DNA of 64,000 bases from Pseudonocardia kujensis (GTDB taxonomy: Bacteria > Actinomycetota > Actinomycetes > Mycobacteriales > Pseudonocardiaceae). Made by a program: the position numbers and the translations under genes. The notes beneath the pieces were generated by a model that worked only from the letters and a program-made list of their open reading frames with translations, was not told the DNA's origin and ran no database searches. Of the stretch, positions 1 to 9,255 are shown in pieces. Location: the NCBI RefSeq assembly GCF_021283305.1, contig NZ_JAJSOK010000001.1, positions 186,001 to 250,000 on the forward strand, in the 5' to 3' direction. How positions within the stretch are numbered: position 1 is the first letter of the stretch; each line of letters begins with the position of its first letter.

Positions 1-183
1 CGGGCTCTGCAGCCGATGCCGGACGAACACCGCGTGCCGGCCGACCGGACGGGGCGGTGGCTGGTACTCCTCAACCATGGTGGCCTCCCACGAACGCGAC
101 CGTGCGGGACCGGGATTGTCCTCGGGCCCGGTCCACGCGACAAGGTCCGCGAGGCCCCTGGCCCCGCGGATCCGTGTCCGTGG

Positions 184-504
184 TCAGCAATGCGGCAACA
201 CGGGCGCGACGGAGATCGCGCCGCGATGCACGTACTCCGCGCCGTGGGGGCCGGAGATGCGGAACCAGTTGGGGTTGCCGGTCAGCGTCTGCCCCTCGGT
301 GTGGCAGACGGTGTGCACCGCGGTCCCGGGTGCGAGGTCCCGGATCGGCGCGGTCTGCGTCGACGAGCTGGAGTAGGAGTTCGTCGGCGCGAGCACGAGC
401 CCGGTCGGGTCGGCGTGCTCGGCAGCCCCGGCCACACCGGCAATGCCGACGAGTCCGAGGACGGCGAGCCCGCCGGTGGCGGCGACGGCGATGCGCTTGT
501 TCAT
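184..504 (-). CDS. Small secreted SH3-like protein
   Basis: A 106-aa exported protein of unknown role. Residues 1-27 form a classic signal peptide (MNKR, then an Ala/Gly/Val-rich core, cleavage near AGAAEH). The mature part of about 80 residues contains the stretch PNWFRISGPHGAEYVHRGAI, which resembles bacterial SH3-like folds in secreted actinobacterial proteins, and two Cys (in VCH and at the extreme C-terminus) that could form a disulfide. The ATG is preceded by a purine-rich site partly buried in a perfect inverted repeat (see 515-559). It is monocistronic as far as visible. The SH3 assignment is by eye; the export signal is clear. Confidence 0.75.
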   Translation of the reverse strand: MNKRIAVAATGGLAVLGLVGIAGVAGAAEHADPTGLVLAPTNSYSSSSTQTAPIRDLAPGTAVHTVCHTEGQTLTGNPNWFRISGPHGAEYVHRGAISVAPVLPHC

Positions 505-514
505 CTTCAGGAGT

Positions 515-559
515 CCCTTCGTGGCGTCTGCCCGGGTGGTTCCGGGATGTCACGAAGGG
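515..559 (-). promoter_or_regulatory. 5'-UTR hairpin overlapping the Shine-Dalgarno
   Basis: CCCTTCGTG (515-523) and CACGAAGGG (551-559) are perfect 9-bp inverted arms just upstream of the ATG at 504. On the minus-strand mRNA the downstream arm ends in GAAGGG, the best ribosome-binding site for the small secreted protein. It would pair with CCCTTC, so folding would hide the site. An inner CCCGG/CCGGG pair could extend the stem. The inverted repeat is seen; translational control is inferred. Confidence 0.5.
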
Positions 560-776
560 TGCTGCGGCGCGCGTCCCGCCGGGACCGGGTGATCGGCCGA
601 TGTCGCGGAGGACAGGGGAGGCCCCCGACCGGGGGACGGGAGCCGGCCGGGTGGGCGGGGGAGCGCCGCTCGCCCCTCGCCGGGCCAGCCGGTCGCGGCC
701 GTGGGCGCCCGGGGGTGGGGCCGGTCGGGGTGGTCGGCGGGGACCACCGCGGAGGGCAGCGCCGTCCAGCAGGACG

Positions 777-908
777 GTAGCTGCACTGGCGGAACACGAC
801 CGGGGCGTCGACGTCGTCGGCCGCCGTGGCGATGATCTGCGGCCCGTCGTCGATCCCGAGGGCGAGCCAGCCCTCTCCGGTGTCGTCGAGGACCTCGCCG
901 CAGTGCAC
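777..908 (-). pseudogene. Possible zinc-ribbon-like protein remnant
   Basis: One minus-strand frame reads as sensible protein (a CxxC in ACVHCGEVL, then GEGWLALGIDDGPQII and FRQCSY), followed by arginine/proline-rich shadow sequence with no clean end. The pattern resembles the N-terminal half of small actinobacterial zinc-ribbon proteins (CxxC, then GW, then a second Cys pair), but the second pair is incomplete. It may be a remnant or a frameshifted small gene divergent from the TetR gene. The start is uncertain because the CxxC begins upstream of the GTG at 908. Low confidence. Confidence 0.25.
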
Positions 909-1057
909 GCAGGCGGTCGCGGAGCCGACCTGGGCGAGGTTGTCGTCCGTGCTGCTGCGCGGGCTCGGTCTCGACCCGGTGCTCCCCCGGGGCGGGAAAG
1001 CTGCGCGCGGGCGTCGGACGACCGGCTGTGCGGGCCGCTGCCGCCTACGATCGGCGC

Positions 1058-1768
1058 ATGAGCGAACCGGGGGCGGGCCGGAAGGGCGGGCGGGCCGGCA
1101 CGGCGCGGCGCGAGCTGGTCGAGAACGAGCTCTACGAGCACGCCACCCGGCTCTTCGCCGAGCGCGGCTTCGCGGGCACGAGCCTGCAGGACATCGCCGA
1201 TGCCCTCGGCATCACCCGGCCCGCGCTCTACTACTACGTCAAGAGCAAGGACGAGCTGCTGGCCAAGCTGGTCACCGAGGTCACCGACGGCCCGCTCGAC
1301 GAGCTGACCGCGCTCGTCGAGCGGGATCGCGACCCGGTGCAGCGGCTGCGCGGGATCGTCCAGGTGATCGTCGGGCGGCGGACCACGCAGCCCGCGCGGT
1401 TCCGGCTGCTCATCCGCTCCGAGGCCGAGCTGCCGGCCGAGCTCACCGCGGCCTACGACGAGAGCCGCCGCGCGGTGCTCAAGGTCATCGCCGGGGTGAT
1501 CGACGACGGGGTGCGGGCGGGCCGCTTCCGGCCCGTCGACGCGCGGGTCGCGGCGCTGGGCGTGCTCGGCATGTGCAACTGGGTCGCGTGGTGGTTCCAC
1601 CCCGGGGGCAAGGACACCGCCGAGGGCGTGGTGGACCAGCTCGCGGACATGGCGGTCGCCGCCCTGGTGCGCCCGGACCACCAGGCTCCGGAGGCCGAGG
1701 GGCCGGCCGCCGCCCTGAAGCTGCTGCGCCAGGACCTCGATCACCTCGAGCGCATCCTCGATCTCTGA
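1058..1768 (+). CDS. TetR/AcrR family transcriptional regulator
   Basis: A 236-aa regulator. The N-terminal helix-turn-helix (about residues 22-68) has the family pattern: ELYEHATRLFAERGFAGTSL, DIADALGITRPALYYYVKSK, then DELLAKLV. The C-terminal part is a TetR_C-type ligand/dimer domain with WVAWWFHP near residue 180, as in regulators of fatty-acid or CoA-ester degradation genes. ATG 1058 is chosen over the in-frame GTG at 1028 because the latter adds ten non-conserved residues. There is no obvious adjacent target: downstream lies the repeat-rich gap and upstream the divergent remnant. Ligand unknown. Confidence 0.9.
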   Translation: MSEPGAGRKGGRAGTARRELVENELYEHATRLFAERGFAGTSLQDIADALGITRPALYYYVKSKDELLAKLVTEVTDGPLDELTALVERDRDPVQRLRGIVQVIVGRRTTQPARFRLLIRSEAELPAELTAAYDESRRAVLKVIAGVIDDGVRAGRFRPVDARVAALGVLGMCNWVAWWFHPGGKDTAEGVVDQLADMAVAALVRPDHQAPEAEGPAAALKLLRQDLDHLERILDL

Positions 1769-1939
1769 TCCCGCCGTCCCGACGGAGCCCCTCCGCCGCA
1801 GGTGGAGGGCCCTTTCGGCGTGGGCGAGGCCACGAATCGTCGACTGCGTCGAACTGCTGGCGGGACCACCGGGTGCGGGGGCGACCACGTCCCGGTCCCG
1901 ACCTTCGACCCGGCCGCGACGGTGTGCTTCGTCCAGAGG

Positions 1940-2240
1940 TGGTGATCACGTGTCGGCGGGCCCTGCCGGACCGGCGCGACCGGCACCCGGGGCTCGCAAG
2001 TGGTTCGTCGGCACGGCGCGTCCGGGGTCATCACCGGTCGGCGGCCCGGGGACATGCTCGGCAAGATCACGGATCGTGAAGCAGATTGGTCTCTGACGGG
2101 CTCGGTCGGCTCGGTGTGATCACAGGTCGTGGAGTGGGCAGGTCGGAGAACGACCTTCCGCATCCACGAGTAGTGATCACGTCGCGGGCCGCCCTGTCGA
2201 CTCGGCACGATCACCGACTGTGAGGCGGGCCGGTCGACGA
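1940..2240. repeat. Imperfect GATCAC-core repeat array in a 565-bp gene-free gap
   Basis: No convincing gene lies between 1769 and 2333. The gap carries at least three imperfect direct repeats of about 36 bp, at 2057-2092, 2110-2145 and 2201-2236. Each starts CTCGG, has GATCAC at offset 8-9, then a TGTG/CGTG stretch and ends GGTC. Two related units around 1941 and 2173 share GTGATCAC followed by a CGGGCC-rich tail. Unit spacing is irregular (53 and 91 bp). This looks like an intergenic repeat family or a cluster of regulator sites; no open frame crosses it with coding character. Confidence 0.55.
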
Positions 2241-2333
2241 TCGACCCTCCCGGGCCAGAACCGGAGATCCGGGTCGAGCCCCAGCCCTGATGATCGCGAA
2301 CGGGCGACCCCCTCGATCCTCGCGCCGGTCGCG

Positions 2334-4179
<1,846 letters not shown>

Positions 4180-4382
4180 GCCTCCCGCCGGGCCGACCTC
4201 CCTCGCTGCCCCGGCTGCCCCGGCCGGCGATGACGTCCCGCGCCCGACGCGGTCTGCACCGCGACGTGATCACGGACCTCGGAGGACCACGCCCATGCAC
4301 GCCGACCGCCGCGCGACCACCCTGGAGCCGGGCGGGAGCGACGCCGCGGTGCGGAGGGAGCGCCTGACTCTCTGCACCTCCC

Positions 4383-4650
4383 TCAGGGGATCGACGGCCC
4401 CGGCGTCGACCTGCTCGCCGCGCGGCTCGGCCGAGGGCGGGGCGTCACCCCCGCCCGCCGCGGCCCCGTCGACTCCCGCGCGGGCAGCACGACCTCGGTG
4501 GCCTCGATCCGACCGGTGAGCATGTCGACGAGCGTGCGCCCGGCCTGGTCGGCGGGGTTCGTCAGAGTCGTGAGCGGGGCAGAGGGTGGCGCCGAAGTCG
4601 TCGCCGCCTGCCACGCTGAGCGCGGCCGGCACGGCGATCCCGCGCTGAGG
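4383..4650 (-). pseudogene. LacI-family regulator, C-terminal remnant with frameshift
   Basis: The minus strand encodes GIAVPAALSVAGGDDFGATL and CP in one frame, then continues after a one-base deletion as LTTLTNPADQAGRTLVDMLT, GRIEATEVVLPARE in another. Together this is the C-terminal end of a LacI sugar-responsive regulator (the family pattern is VP-DVSV-GFDD, PPLTTV-QP, LP-ELV-R). Restoring one C within the CCCC run would rejoin the frames and recreate the PPLTT motif. The N-terminal DNA-binding and most of the ligand domain are absent, so the gene is dead. It lies downstream of the YciI gene. The hppD-proximal gap 4180-4382 shows no recognisable feature. Confidence 0.7.
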
Positions 4651-4676
4651 TCCGCCCCGCCTTGCGCGGCGGTGCC

Positions 4677-4985
4677 TCAGGCCTGGCCGGTGAGCGCGCC
4701 GGCCACCGGGCCGAGGGGCGGGGCCCACTCGCGGATGTCGGCGGCGGCGACCACACCCTCCGTGGAGAACGGGTCCTTGTCCACGATCGCCTGCACAGCG
4801 GCCTTGTCCTCGGCGCGGAAGATCAGCAGGCCGCCAGGGGCCTCCGCGGGCGCCCAGGCGCCGGCGACCAGCAGGGCTCCGCTGTCGACGAACTCCCGCA
4901 GGTAGTCGCGGTGGGCGGGCCGCGTGGCGTCTCGCAGCTCGGTGTCGTCGGTGTACGTGTAGATGACGGCGTAGGTCGTGGCCAT
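4677..4985 (-). CDS. YciI family protein
   Basis: A 102-aa single-domain protein of the YCII-related family, a dimeric alpha-beta barrel fold. The family core is clear: YTYTDDTELRDATRPAHRDY near the N-terminus (His/Asp of the putative active site), LVAGAWAP in the middle, then FRAEDKAAVQAIVDKDPFST and the final REWAPPLG. The biochemical role of most members is unknown; some act with dechlorinases or in aromatic catabolism. ATG 4985 is the only good start. It is the last intact gene before the LacI remnant and diverges from the gene at 5143. Confidence 0.85.
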   Translation of the reverse strand: MATTYAVIYTYTDDTELRDATRPAHRDYLREFVDSGALLVAGAWAPAEAPGGLLIFRAEDKAAVQAIVDKDPFSTEGVVAAADIREWAPPLGPVAGALTGQA

Positions 4986-5142
4986 GTCGGTGATCCTCGC
5001 ACGCGCACCGCGCCCGACGGACCGCGCGATCTCCTCGGCCGGGAACCGCGCCGCGGCGACGCCCGTTGACGCCTTGTGTCCGTTTCGCCCGGTTCATCCG
5101 GCGGAGCGGCGAGGACGGTCGTCGTGGAGAAGGAGAACCCAG

Positions 5143-5730
5143 GTGGGCCTGTTCGACAAGCTCAAGGAGCGGCTCGCGCCGTCCGGCACCGCGCGGCAGG
5201 CCGGGTACGCCCGGGGCGGGTACGCACCGCGCGGTGGCAGCGGGTTCGGGGGACCGACCTCGGGCGGCCGCGCTCAGGACCCGGACGAGGCGGCGGTCGA
5301 GCGCTACCGGTACATGCTGCGCACCGCGCCGCCGGAGACGGTGGAGCAGGCGCACGCCGAGGCGTTCGCGAAGCTGACCCCGGAGCAGCGGCAGAGGGTC
5401 CTGGCCGATCTGGGCAACGAGGTGCCCCCGGCCGAGCGGGCGACCTCGAGCGACCCGCAGGCCCTCGCCCGGATGGCCACCCGCGCCGAGATGCGCAACC
5501 CCGGCACGCTGGAGCGGAGCTTCGGCAGCCGCGGGCCGGGCATGGGCGGCATGATCGCGGGCACGCTCCTGGCCAGCGTGGCGGGTGCGTTCATCGGGAC
5601 CGCGATCGCCGACGCCCTGTTCGACGATCCCGGCGCCGACGGCGACCTCGCCGCGGGTGCCGAGGAGCCGGTCGACGAGGGCGGCTTCGACGAGGGCGGC
5701 TTCGAGGGCGGGGACCTCGGCGAGTTCTGA
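5143..5730 (+). CDS. Conserved actinobacterial hypothetical protein with one membrane segment
   Basis: A 195-aa protein of unknown function. The N-terminus (MGLFDKLKERL) is amphipathic and followed by a Gly-rich linker. Residues of about 45-110 form a helical region (YRYMLRTAPPETVEQAHAEA, KLTPEQRQRVLADL) found in actinobacterial proteins sometimes mislabelled as cation-transporting ATPase. A single hydrophobic segment GMIAGTLLASVAGAFIGTAI lies near residue 135-155, and the tail is acidic with GGFDEGGFEGGD repeats. The start GTG at 5143 follows GGAGAAGGAGA. Probably a membrane-anchored accessory protein; no enzyme motif seen. Confidence 0.75.
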   Translation: MGLFDKLKERLAPSGTARQAGYARGGYAPRGGSGFGGPTSGGRAQDPDEAAVERYRYMLRTAPPETVEQAHAEAFAKLTPEQRQRVLADLGNEVPPAERATSSDPQALARMATRAEMRNPGTLERSFGSRGPGMGGMIAGTLLASVAGAFIGTAIADALFDDPGADGDLAAGAEEPVDEGGFDEGGFEGGDLGEF

Positions 5731-6039
5731 CCGCCGGGCCGGGCCCGCGCGGGACCTGCCGCGCGGGCGCCGGCTCCTCCCCGAAGCGATCGAGCGCGTC
5801 GGTGTGGCGGGCGAGGGGGTCGTCGGTGCGCCGCACGCGGAAGCGGCAGTAGTCGCCGAGGCCGCCGAGCGGTTCCCCTGGCGCGAACCGGCCCCTCAAC
5901 AGCGCCCCTCCCTCTCGAGCTGCGCGGTCCGCGCCCGGTCGGGCTTGCCGAACCGGCACGAGGACCGTGCGGCGGACGGCACATGCGCGGCGCCGTGGGC
6001 CCGTGACCACGACAGTCCGGACGACCACCACCACGCCCA

Positions 6040-6293
6040 CGTCCGCGTCCGGAGCGGGGAACCGAACACCGTGCTCGCCGCCACCGCGGCCGGGCTCGCG
6101 CCGGGAACCGCGCTGGACCTCGGCTGCGGCGAGGGTGGCGACGCGGTCCGGCTCGCCGGCCCGGGCCGGCGGGTCACTGCGGTGGACGTGTCCGAGGTCG
6201 TCCTGGCCCGGGTCGCGCCCTGGCCGCGGACCGGGACCCGACGGGACGCGCGCCACCGTCGTCGATCACGTGGTGCTGGTGCGCCGCAGCTGA
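6040..6293 (+). pseudogene. SAM-dependent methyltransferase remnant
   Basis: From about 6053 the plus strand reads SGEPNTVLAATAAGL, then ALDLGCGEGGDAVRLA (SAM-binding motif I) and VTAVDVSEVVLARV (motif post-I), the N-terminal third of a TehB/UbiE-like methyltransferase. The frame then loses sense near 6230. A different frame supplies what looks like the last strand, DGTRATVVDHVVLVRRS, ending at TGA 6291-6293. The middle of the gene, about 100-130 residues, is gone, so this is a deletion derivative joined out of frame. The preceding 5731-6039 holds no recognisable gene. Confidence 0.6.
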
Positions 6294-6318
6294 GATCCCG
6301 GAGGCCGAAGGGGGCGGC

Positions 6319-6357
6319 GATCACGGGCGGGAGGTGCGCGCGCCTCCGCCCGTGATC
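6319..6357. terminator. Strong GC hairpin with GTGATCAC ends
   Basis: GATCACGGGCGG (6319-6330) pairs perfectly with CCGCCCGTGATC (6346-6357). After a one-base bulge, AGG/CCT extends the stem around an 8-nt loop. There is no U-run on either side, as is common for actinobacterial terminators. It lies just after the methyltransferase remnant and shares the GATCAC core with the repeats near 2 kb, so it may be a mobile palindromic element rather than a dedicated terminator. Confidence 0.45.
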
Positions 6358-6830
6358 ACGGGTCACCGCCACCATCCCTCGACGGGATGACGCGGGTGCC
6401 GGCCCCGGAAGGGCGATGCCGTGAGGAACGCATCCAGCAGGCCGGCGGCCCGCTGGGCGGTGCAACGACCGAGTCCTGCCCCGGATACTGCTTCGTCCGG
6501 CCCTTCGATCGGTCGGGGGACAAGAGGATCCGAACGGGCCCCCCGCCGGCGACCGGACGGGCGAACGACGGTCACGACCCCGGCGTCGAGGTCCACGGCG
6601 GTGCGCGGCGGTGCACCGCCGGCCCCGTCGTCGCCCAGCAGGGAGCGGGAGTGGCGCTCCTCCGGCTCGGCGCGCTTCGCTCCGGTGAAGAGGGCGTCCC
6701 CCTCCTCGAACCCGGTGCCGGACAACGGATGGGAGTCGCCCTCCGGCGCGCGGTGCACCACGGTCGGCGCGGCCACGGTGCCGGTGCCCGCCGCGTCGCG
6801 CCGGAGCGGATCGGGGCTGCCGCAGCGCGG
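6358..6830. other. Gene-free, probably decayed stretch
   Basis: Both strands have open frames here but none shows family similarity or normal codon structure. A minus-strand frame around 6560-6760 (with GTGFEEGDALFTGAKRAEPE) looks slightly protein-like but has no recognisable fold, start or partner. The flanks on both sides are gene remnants (6040-6293 and 6831-6969), so this is read as the inner part of a decayed segment. Confidence 0.4.
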
Positions 6831-6969
6831 GCTGTCGGTGGCCGCCGTCTTCGAGATCGACGACGTCATCGACCCTGCCGAGACCCGCCGCTGGATCGTC
6901 TCCTCGTTCCCCGCGCGGAAGGTGGGCCCGCAGCCGCAGAAGGTGCGGCCGAACATCGACACCTGGTGA
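6831..6969 (+). pseudogene. Acyl-CoA carboxyltransferase C-terminal remnant
   Basis: The last 46 codons of one frame read VAAVFEIDDVIDPAETRRWI, then a degraded stretch and VRPNIDTW before TGA 6967-6969. DDVIDPA-TRRWI is the conserved C-terminal motif of biotin-dependent acyl-CoA/propionyl-CoA carboxylase beta subunits, and a terminal RPxIDTW-type tail is common in actinobacterial members. Nothing upstream in this frame matches the roughly 450 missing residues. It is an orphan 3' end left by deletion, not a functional gene. Confidence 0.6.
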
Positions 6970-7016
6970 CCTGCGGTTTCCCTGGGGCACTTGCGCCCGC
7001 TCGGTAGCGTGGCCGG

Positions 7017-7856
7017 GTGACCGACCCGACGCTGGGCGAGTTGACGGTGGGTGTGGAGGGCCTGGCGCTGCTGCGGCTGCTCCGGGCCGACGACCACGGC
7101 GCCGCCCGCGCGGCGCGGATGGCGGAGACCCGGGACCTGCTCGACCGGCTCGGGCGGGACCCGGCGCTGCAGGGGTCGCTGGGCGTCGAGCTCGACCTGC
7201 GCGAGGGCTACGCGCGATGGGCCGAGACCTACGACGGCCCGCTGCGGCTGTTCTCGGTCGAGGAGCCGCCGATGGAGCGCCGGCTCGGCGCGTGGCCCGC
7301 CGGCGCGGTGCTCGACGCCGCCTGCGGCACCGGGCGCTACGCGGTCCGCCTGGCCGGGCTCGGGCACGCCGTCGTCGGCATCGACCGGTCCCCGGACATG
7401 CTGGAGCGGGCGCGGGCGAAGGTGCCGGGCGGGCGCTTCCTCGAGGGCGGGCTCACCGACCTGCCGCTGCCCGACGCGTCCGTCGACGCCGCCGTGTGCG
7501 CGTTGGCCCTGGTCCACGTGCCCGAGGTCGCCCCGGCCGTCGCCGAGCTGGCCCGGGTGGTCCGGCCGGGCGGCCGCATCCTGGTCAGCGACGTCCATCC
7601 GGTCCTGGTGCAGCTGGGCTGGCAGGCGCAGTTCGCGACCGGGGCGGGGCGCGCGTACATGCGGCTGCACCGGCACCAGGTGACGGACTACGCCGCGGCC
7701 GCGTTGGCCGCGGGCCTGGTCGTGCGCGGAGCCGAGGAGCCGGCGCTCACCCCCGAGGCCGCGGTCACCCCGACCCTCGAGCTGGTGCCGGAGGCCACCC
7801 GGGCGGCCTACGTGGGTCTGCCCGGTGTGGTGATCTGGGAGTTCGCCCGGCCCTGA
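7017..7856 (+). CDS. Class I SAM-dependent methyltransferase
   Basis: A 279-aa methyltransferase. Motif I VLDAACGTGRYAVRLA lies at residues 98-113, the acidic post-I residue at VVGIDRSPDML, motif II in DASVDAAVCALALVHVPE and motif III in RVVRPGGRILVSDVHP. The roughly 90-residue N-terminal helical extension (with YARWAETYDGPLRLFS) is typical of UbiE/Methyltransf_11 proteins acting on small molecules. The GTG start at 7017 directly follows the carboxyltransferase remnant. The substrate is not predictable. It is convergent with the MmcQ gene, with 3 bp between the stops. Confidence 0.85.
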   Translation: MTDPTLGELTVGVEGLALLRLLRADDHGAARAARMAETRDLLDRLGRDPALQGSLGVELDLREGYARWAETYDGPLRLFSVEEPPMERRLGAWPAGAVLDAACGTGRYAVRLAGLGHAVVGIDRSPDMLERARAKVPGGRFLEGGLTDLPLPDASVDAAVCALALVHVPEVAPAVAELARVVRPGGRILVSDVHPVLVQLGWQAQFATGAGRAYMRLHRHQVTDYAAAALAAGLVVRGAEEPALTPEAAVTPTLELVPEATRAAYVGLPGVVIWEFARP

Positions 7857-7859
7857 CCC

Positions 7860-8201
7860 TCAGGACTCCGTGCGCATCCGCCAGGCATCGGTGACCAGTT
7901 CGGCGAGCCGCTCGGGACCGACCTTCTCCAGCCGCACCATCACCAGCGGCAGCCCGTCGTAGCTCGGCGTGGTGAAGAACAGGTCCGGCTCCCCGAGCAG
8001 CAGCGCCTGCTTCTCGGCCTCGTCGCCGACGTACAGCACGGCGATGTCCGTGCGGAGCACCCGGCGCTGCCCCGGCACCCGCTCCGGGTAGGACCAGACG
8101 AAGCCGCGCCCGCCCGCGCGGAAGTCGAACCCGTCGCTGTCGATCTCCTCGACGCCCTCCAGGGACAGCGCGAGCCGCCGTACGTCCTCCGCGTCAGCCA
8201 C
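7860..8201 (-). CDS. MmcQ/YjbR family DNA-binding-like protein
   Basis: A 113-aa protein with the MmcQ/YjbR fold (CyaY-like topology). Visible family features are the N-terminal DVRRLALSLEGVEE helix, the central strand pattern GRGFVWSYPERV and the C-terminal motif FFTTPSYDGLPLVMVRLEKV, followed by a helix ending DAWRM. The family is named DNA-binding from structural similarity; its function is largely unknown. Length is normal. It reads towards the methyltransferase gene and away from the NmrA remnant. Confidence 0.85.
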   Translation of the reverse strand: MADAEDVRRLALSLEGVEEIDSDGFDFRAGGRGFVWSYPERVPGQRRVLRTDIAVLYVGDEAEKQALLLGEPDLFFTTPSYDGLPLVMVRLEKVGPERLAELVTDAWRMRTES

Positions 8202-8258
8202 CGCCCCTCCCGATCACGCCCGGGAGCGTAGCGAGCGACACCGACGAATCGGACGTGG

Positions 8259-8417
8259 TCACCCCACGAGCGGTCGCAGGACCCGGTGCGCCCACTCGGC
8301 GAGGGTCGTGGGGTGGTGGTGAGGCGGGGCGGGTCGGGCGCCGGCCTGCAGCAGCAGCCGCACGGCCCGGCTCCCGACGCGACCGGTGGGGGTGGTGCCG
8401 ACGATCCGTTCGCGCAT
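8259..8417 (-). pseudogene. NAD(P)H-binding NmrA-type oxidoreductase, internally deleted
   Basis: An open frame of 52 residues joins the N-terminal dinucleotide-binding signature (TTPTGRVGSRAVRLLLQAGA, derived from GATGxVGxxVxxxLL) directly to the usual C-terminal tail of NmrA-like reductases (TLAEWAHRVL). About 200 residues between them are missing, and the Rossmann Gly motif has drifted to TTPTG. The frame stays open, so a mini-protein might be made, but it cannot be an oxidoreductase. It explains most of the 335-bp gap between the genes at 8201 and 8537. Confidence 0.55.
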
Positions 8418-8536
8418 GCGCGGTGCCTTCGGACCGACCCTGACAGGACCGGTCCCCTGATACGCCCGCCCGGCGAGACCTGTGTACGTAGTTCTCCCCG
8501 GTGTGCAGGGGTCGTCCGGGCGAGCAGAGTTCCTCC

Positions 8537-8803
8537 ATGACGATCTGCCTGGTCGCCGGGCCGCCCGGGTCCACCGGGACCGCCCCGGCCATCCCGCCGC
8601 ACGAGCGGTGCCGTTACCGGGCCGCGGCCCACCACGCGCGCCGGCTCTACCCCGGCTGCGTCGGCGAGCTCCTGCACCGGGAGCTGCTCGCCTACGCCGA
8701 CTTCGGGCACCGGTTCGACCGGGAGGCCCTGGTGCCCCGCCTGGCCGACGAGATCCTCGCCTGCCCGCTGCGCCCGGCCGACGAGCATCAGCCCGGCGCG
8801 TAG
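8537..8803 (+). CDS. Conserved hypothetical protein, 88 aa
   Basis: A small cytosolic protein with no known function. From residue 20 it reads CRYRAAAHHARRLYPGCVGE, LLHRELLAYADFGHRF and ALVPRLADEILA, a helical pattern typical of a short actinobacterial family. ATG 8537 is preceded by GTTCCTCC without a strong Shine-Dalgarno. The 3' end overlaps the convergent SRPBCC gene by 16 bp. Confidence 0.6.
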   Translation: MTICLVAGPPGSTGTAPAIPPHERCRYRAAAHHARRLYPGCVGELLHRELLAYADFGHRFDREALVPRLADEILACPLRPADEHQPGA

Positions 8804-9255
8804 GCGCTCCAGTCCGGCATGGCCGTGCCGTGCAGGGAGGCGCCGAGCCGGTCGAGGTACCAGCTCCACCCCGCCTCGACGTCGGCCGGGTCGAGGCCCG
8901 GGATCAGCCGCTGGCGGAAGACCAGGTCCGTGCCCTCGCCGGCCGGCCCGAGCGTGACGTCGAGCAGCCACGTCTGCCCGTCCGCCCCCTCCGGGACCTC
9001 GACGACGAGCCGGTGCGGCGCCGCGCACTCGTGGATGGTGACGGTGACCGGGTCCGCGACGGCGCCGCCCGCGTCGACCTCGCCGGTGATCGTGAGCTCC
9101 ACGGTGCCGCCGGGGCGGCCGGTGCCGGTGTAGGTGCCGAACCAGCGGGCCAGCCGGGCGGAGTCGGTGAACGCCGCCCACACGTCGTCGATCGGGTCGG
9201 GGTAGCTGCGGCGCACGGTCAGCAGGCGGCCGTCGTCGGGGTCAGGCGGTGCCAC
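8788..9255 (-). CDS. SRPBCC/AHSA1 domain protein
   Basis: A 155-aa START-like (activator of Hsp90 ATPase homologue 1) protein. Motifs: RRSYPDPIDDVWAAFTDSAR (first strand and helix), RLARWFGTYTG, a central beta sheet, and the C-terminal helix GWSWYLDRLGASLHG that closes the ligand pocket. The GTG start at 9255 lies inside the ArsR gene, overlapping its end by 14 bp, so the two are translationally coupled. ArsR plus SRPBCC pairs are very common in actinobacteria; the ligand and role are unknown. Confidence 0.9.
   Translation of the reverse strand: MAPPDPDDGRLLTVRRSYPDPIDDVWAAFTDSARLARWFGTYTGTGRPGGTVELTITGEVDAGGAVADPVTVTIHECAAPHRLVVEVPEGADGQTWLLDVTLGPAGEGTDLVFRQRLIPGLDPADVEAGWSWYLDRLGASLHGTAMPDWSAYAPG

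Noticed and set aside
1..183. Possible gene end at the left window edge
   Set aside because: No frame in this segment shows recognisable protein on either strand.
4295..4519. A 74-codon plus-strand ORF with a good GGAGGA site
   Set aside because: The protein becomes Ser/Pro/Arg-rich after about 30 residues, has no similarity, and overlaps the LacI remnant on the other strand. A chance ribosome site is more likely.
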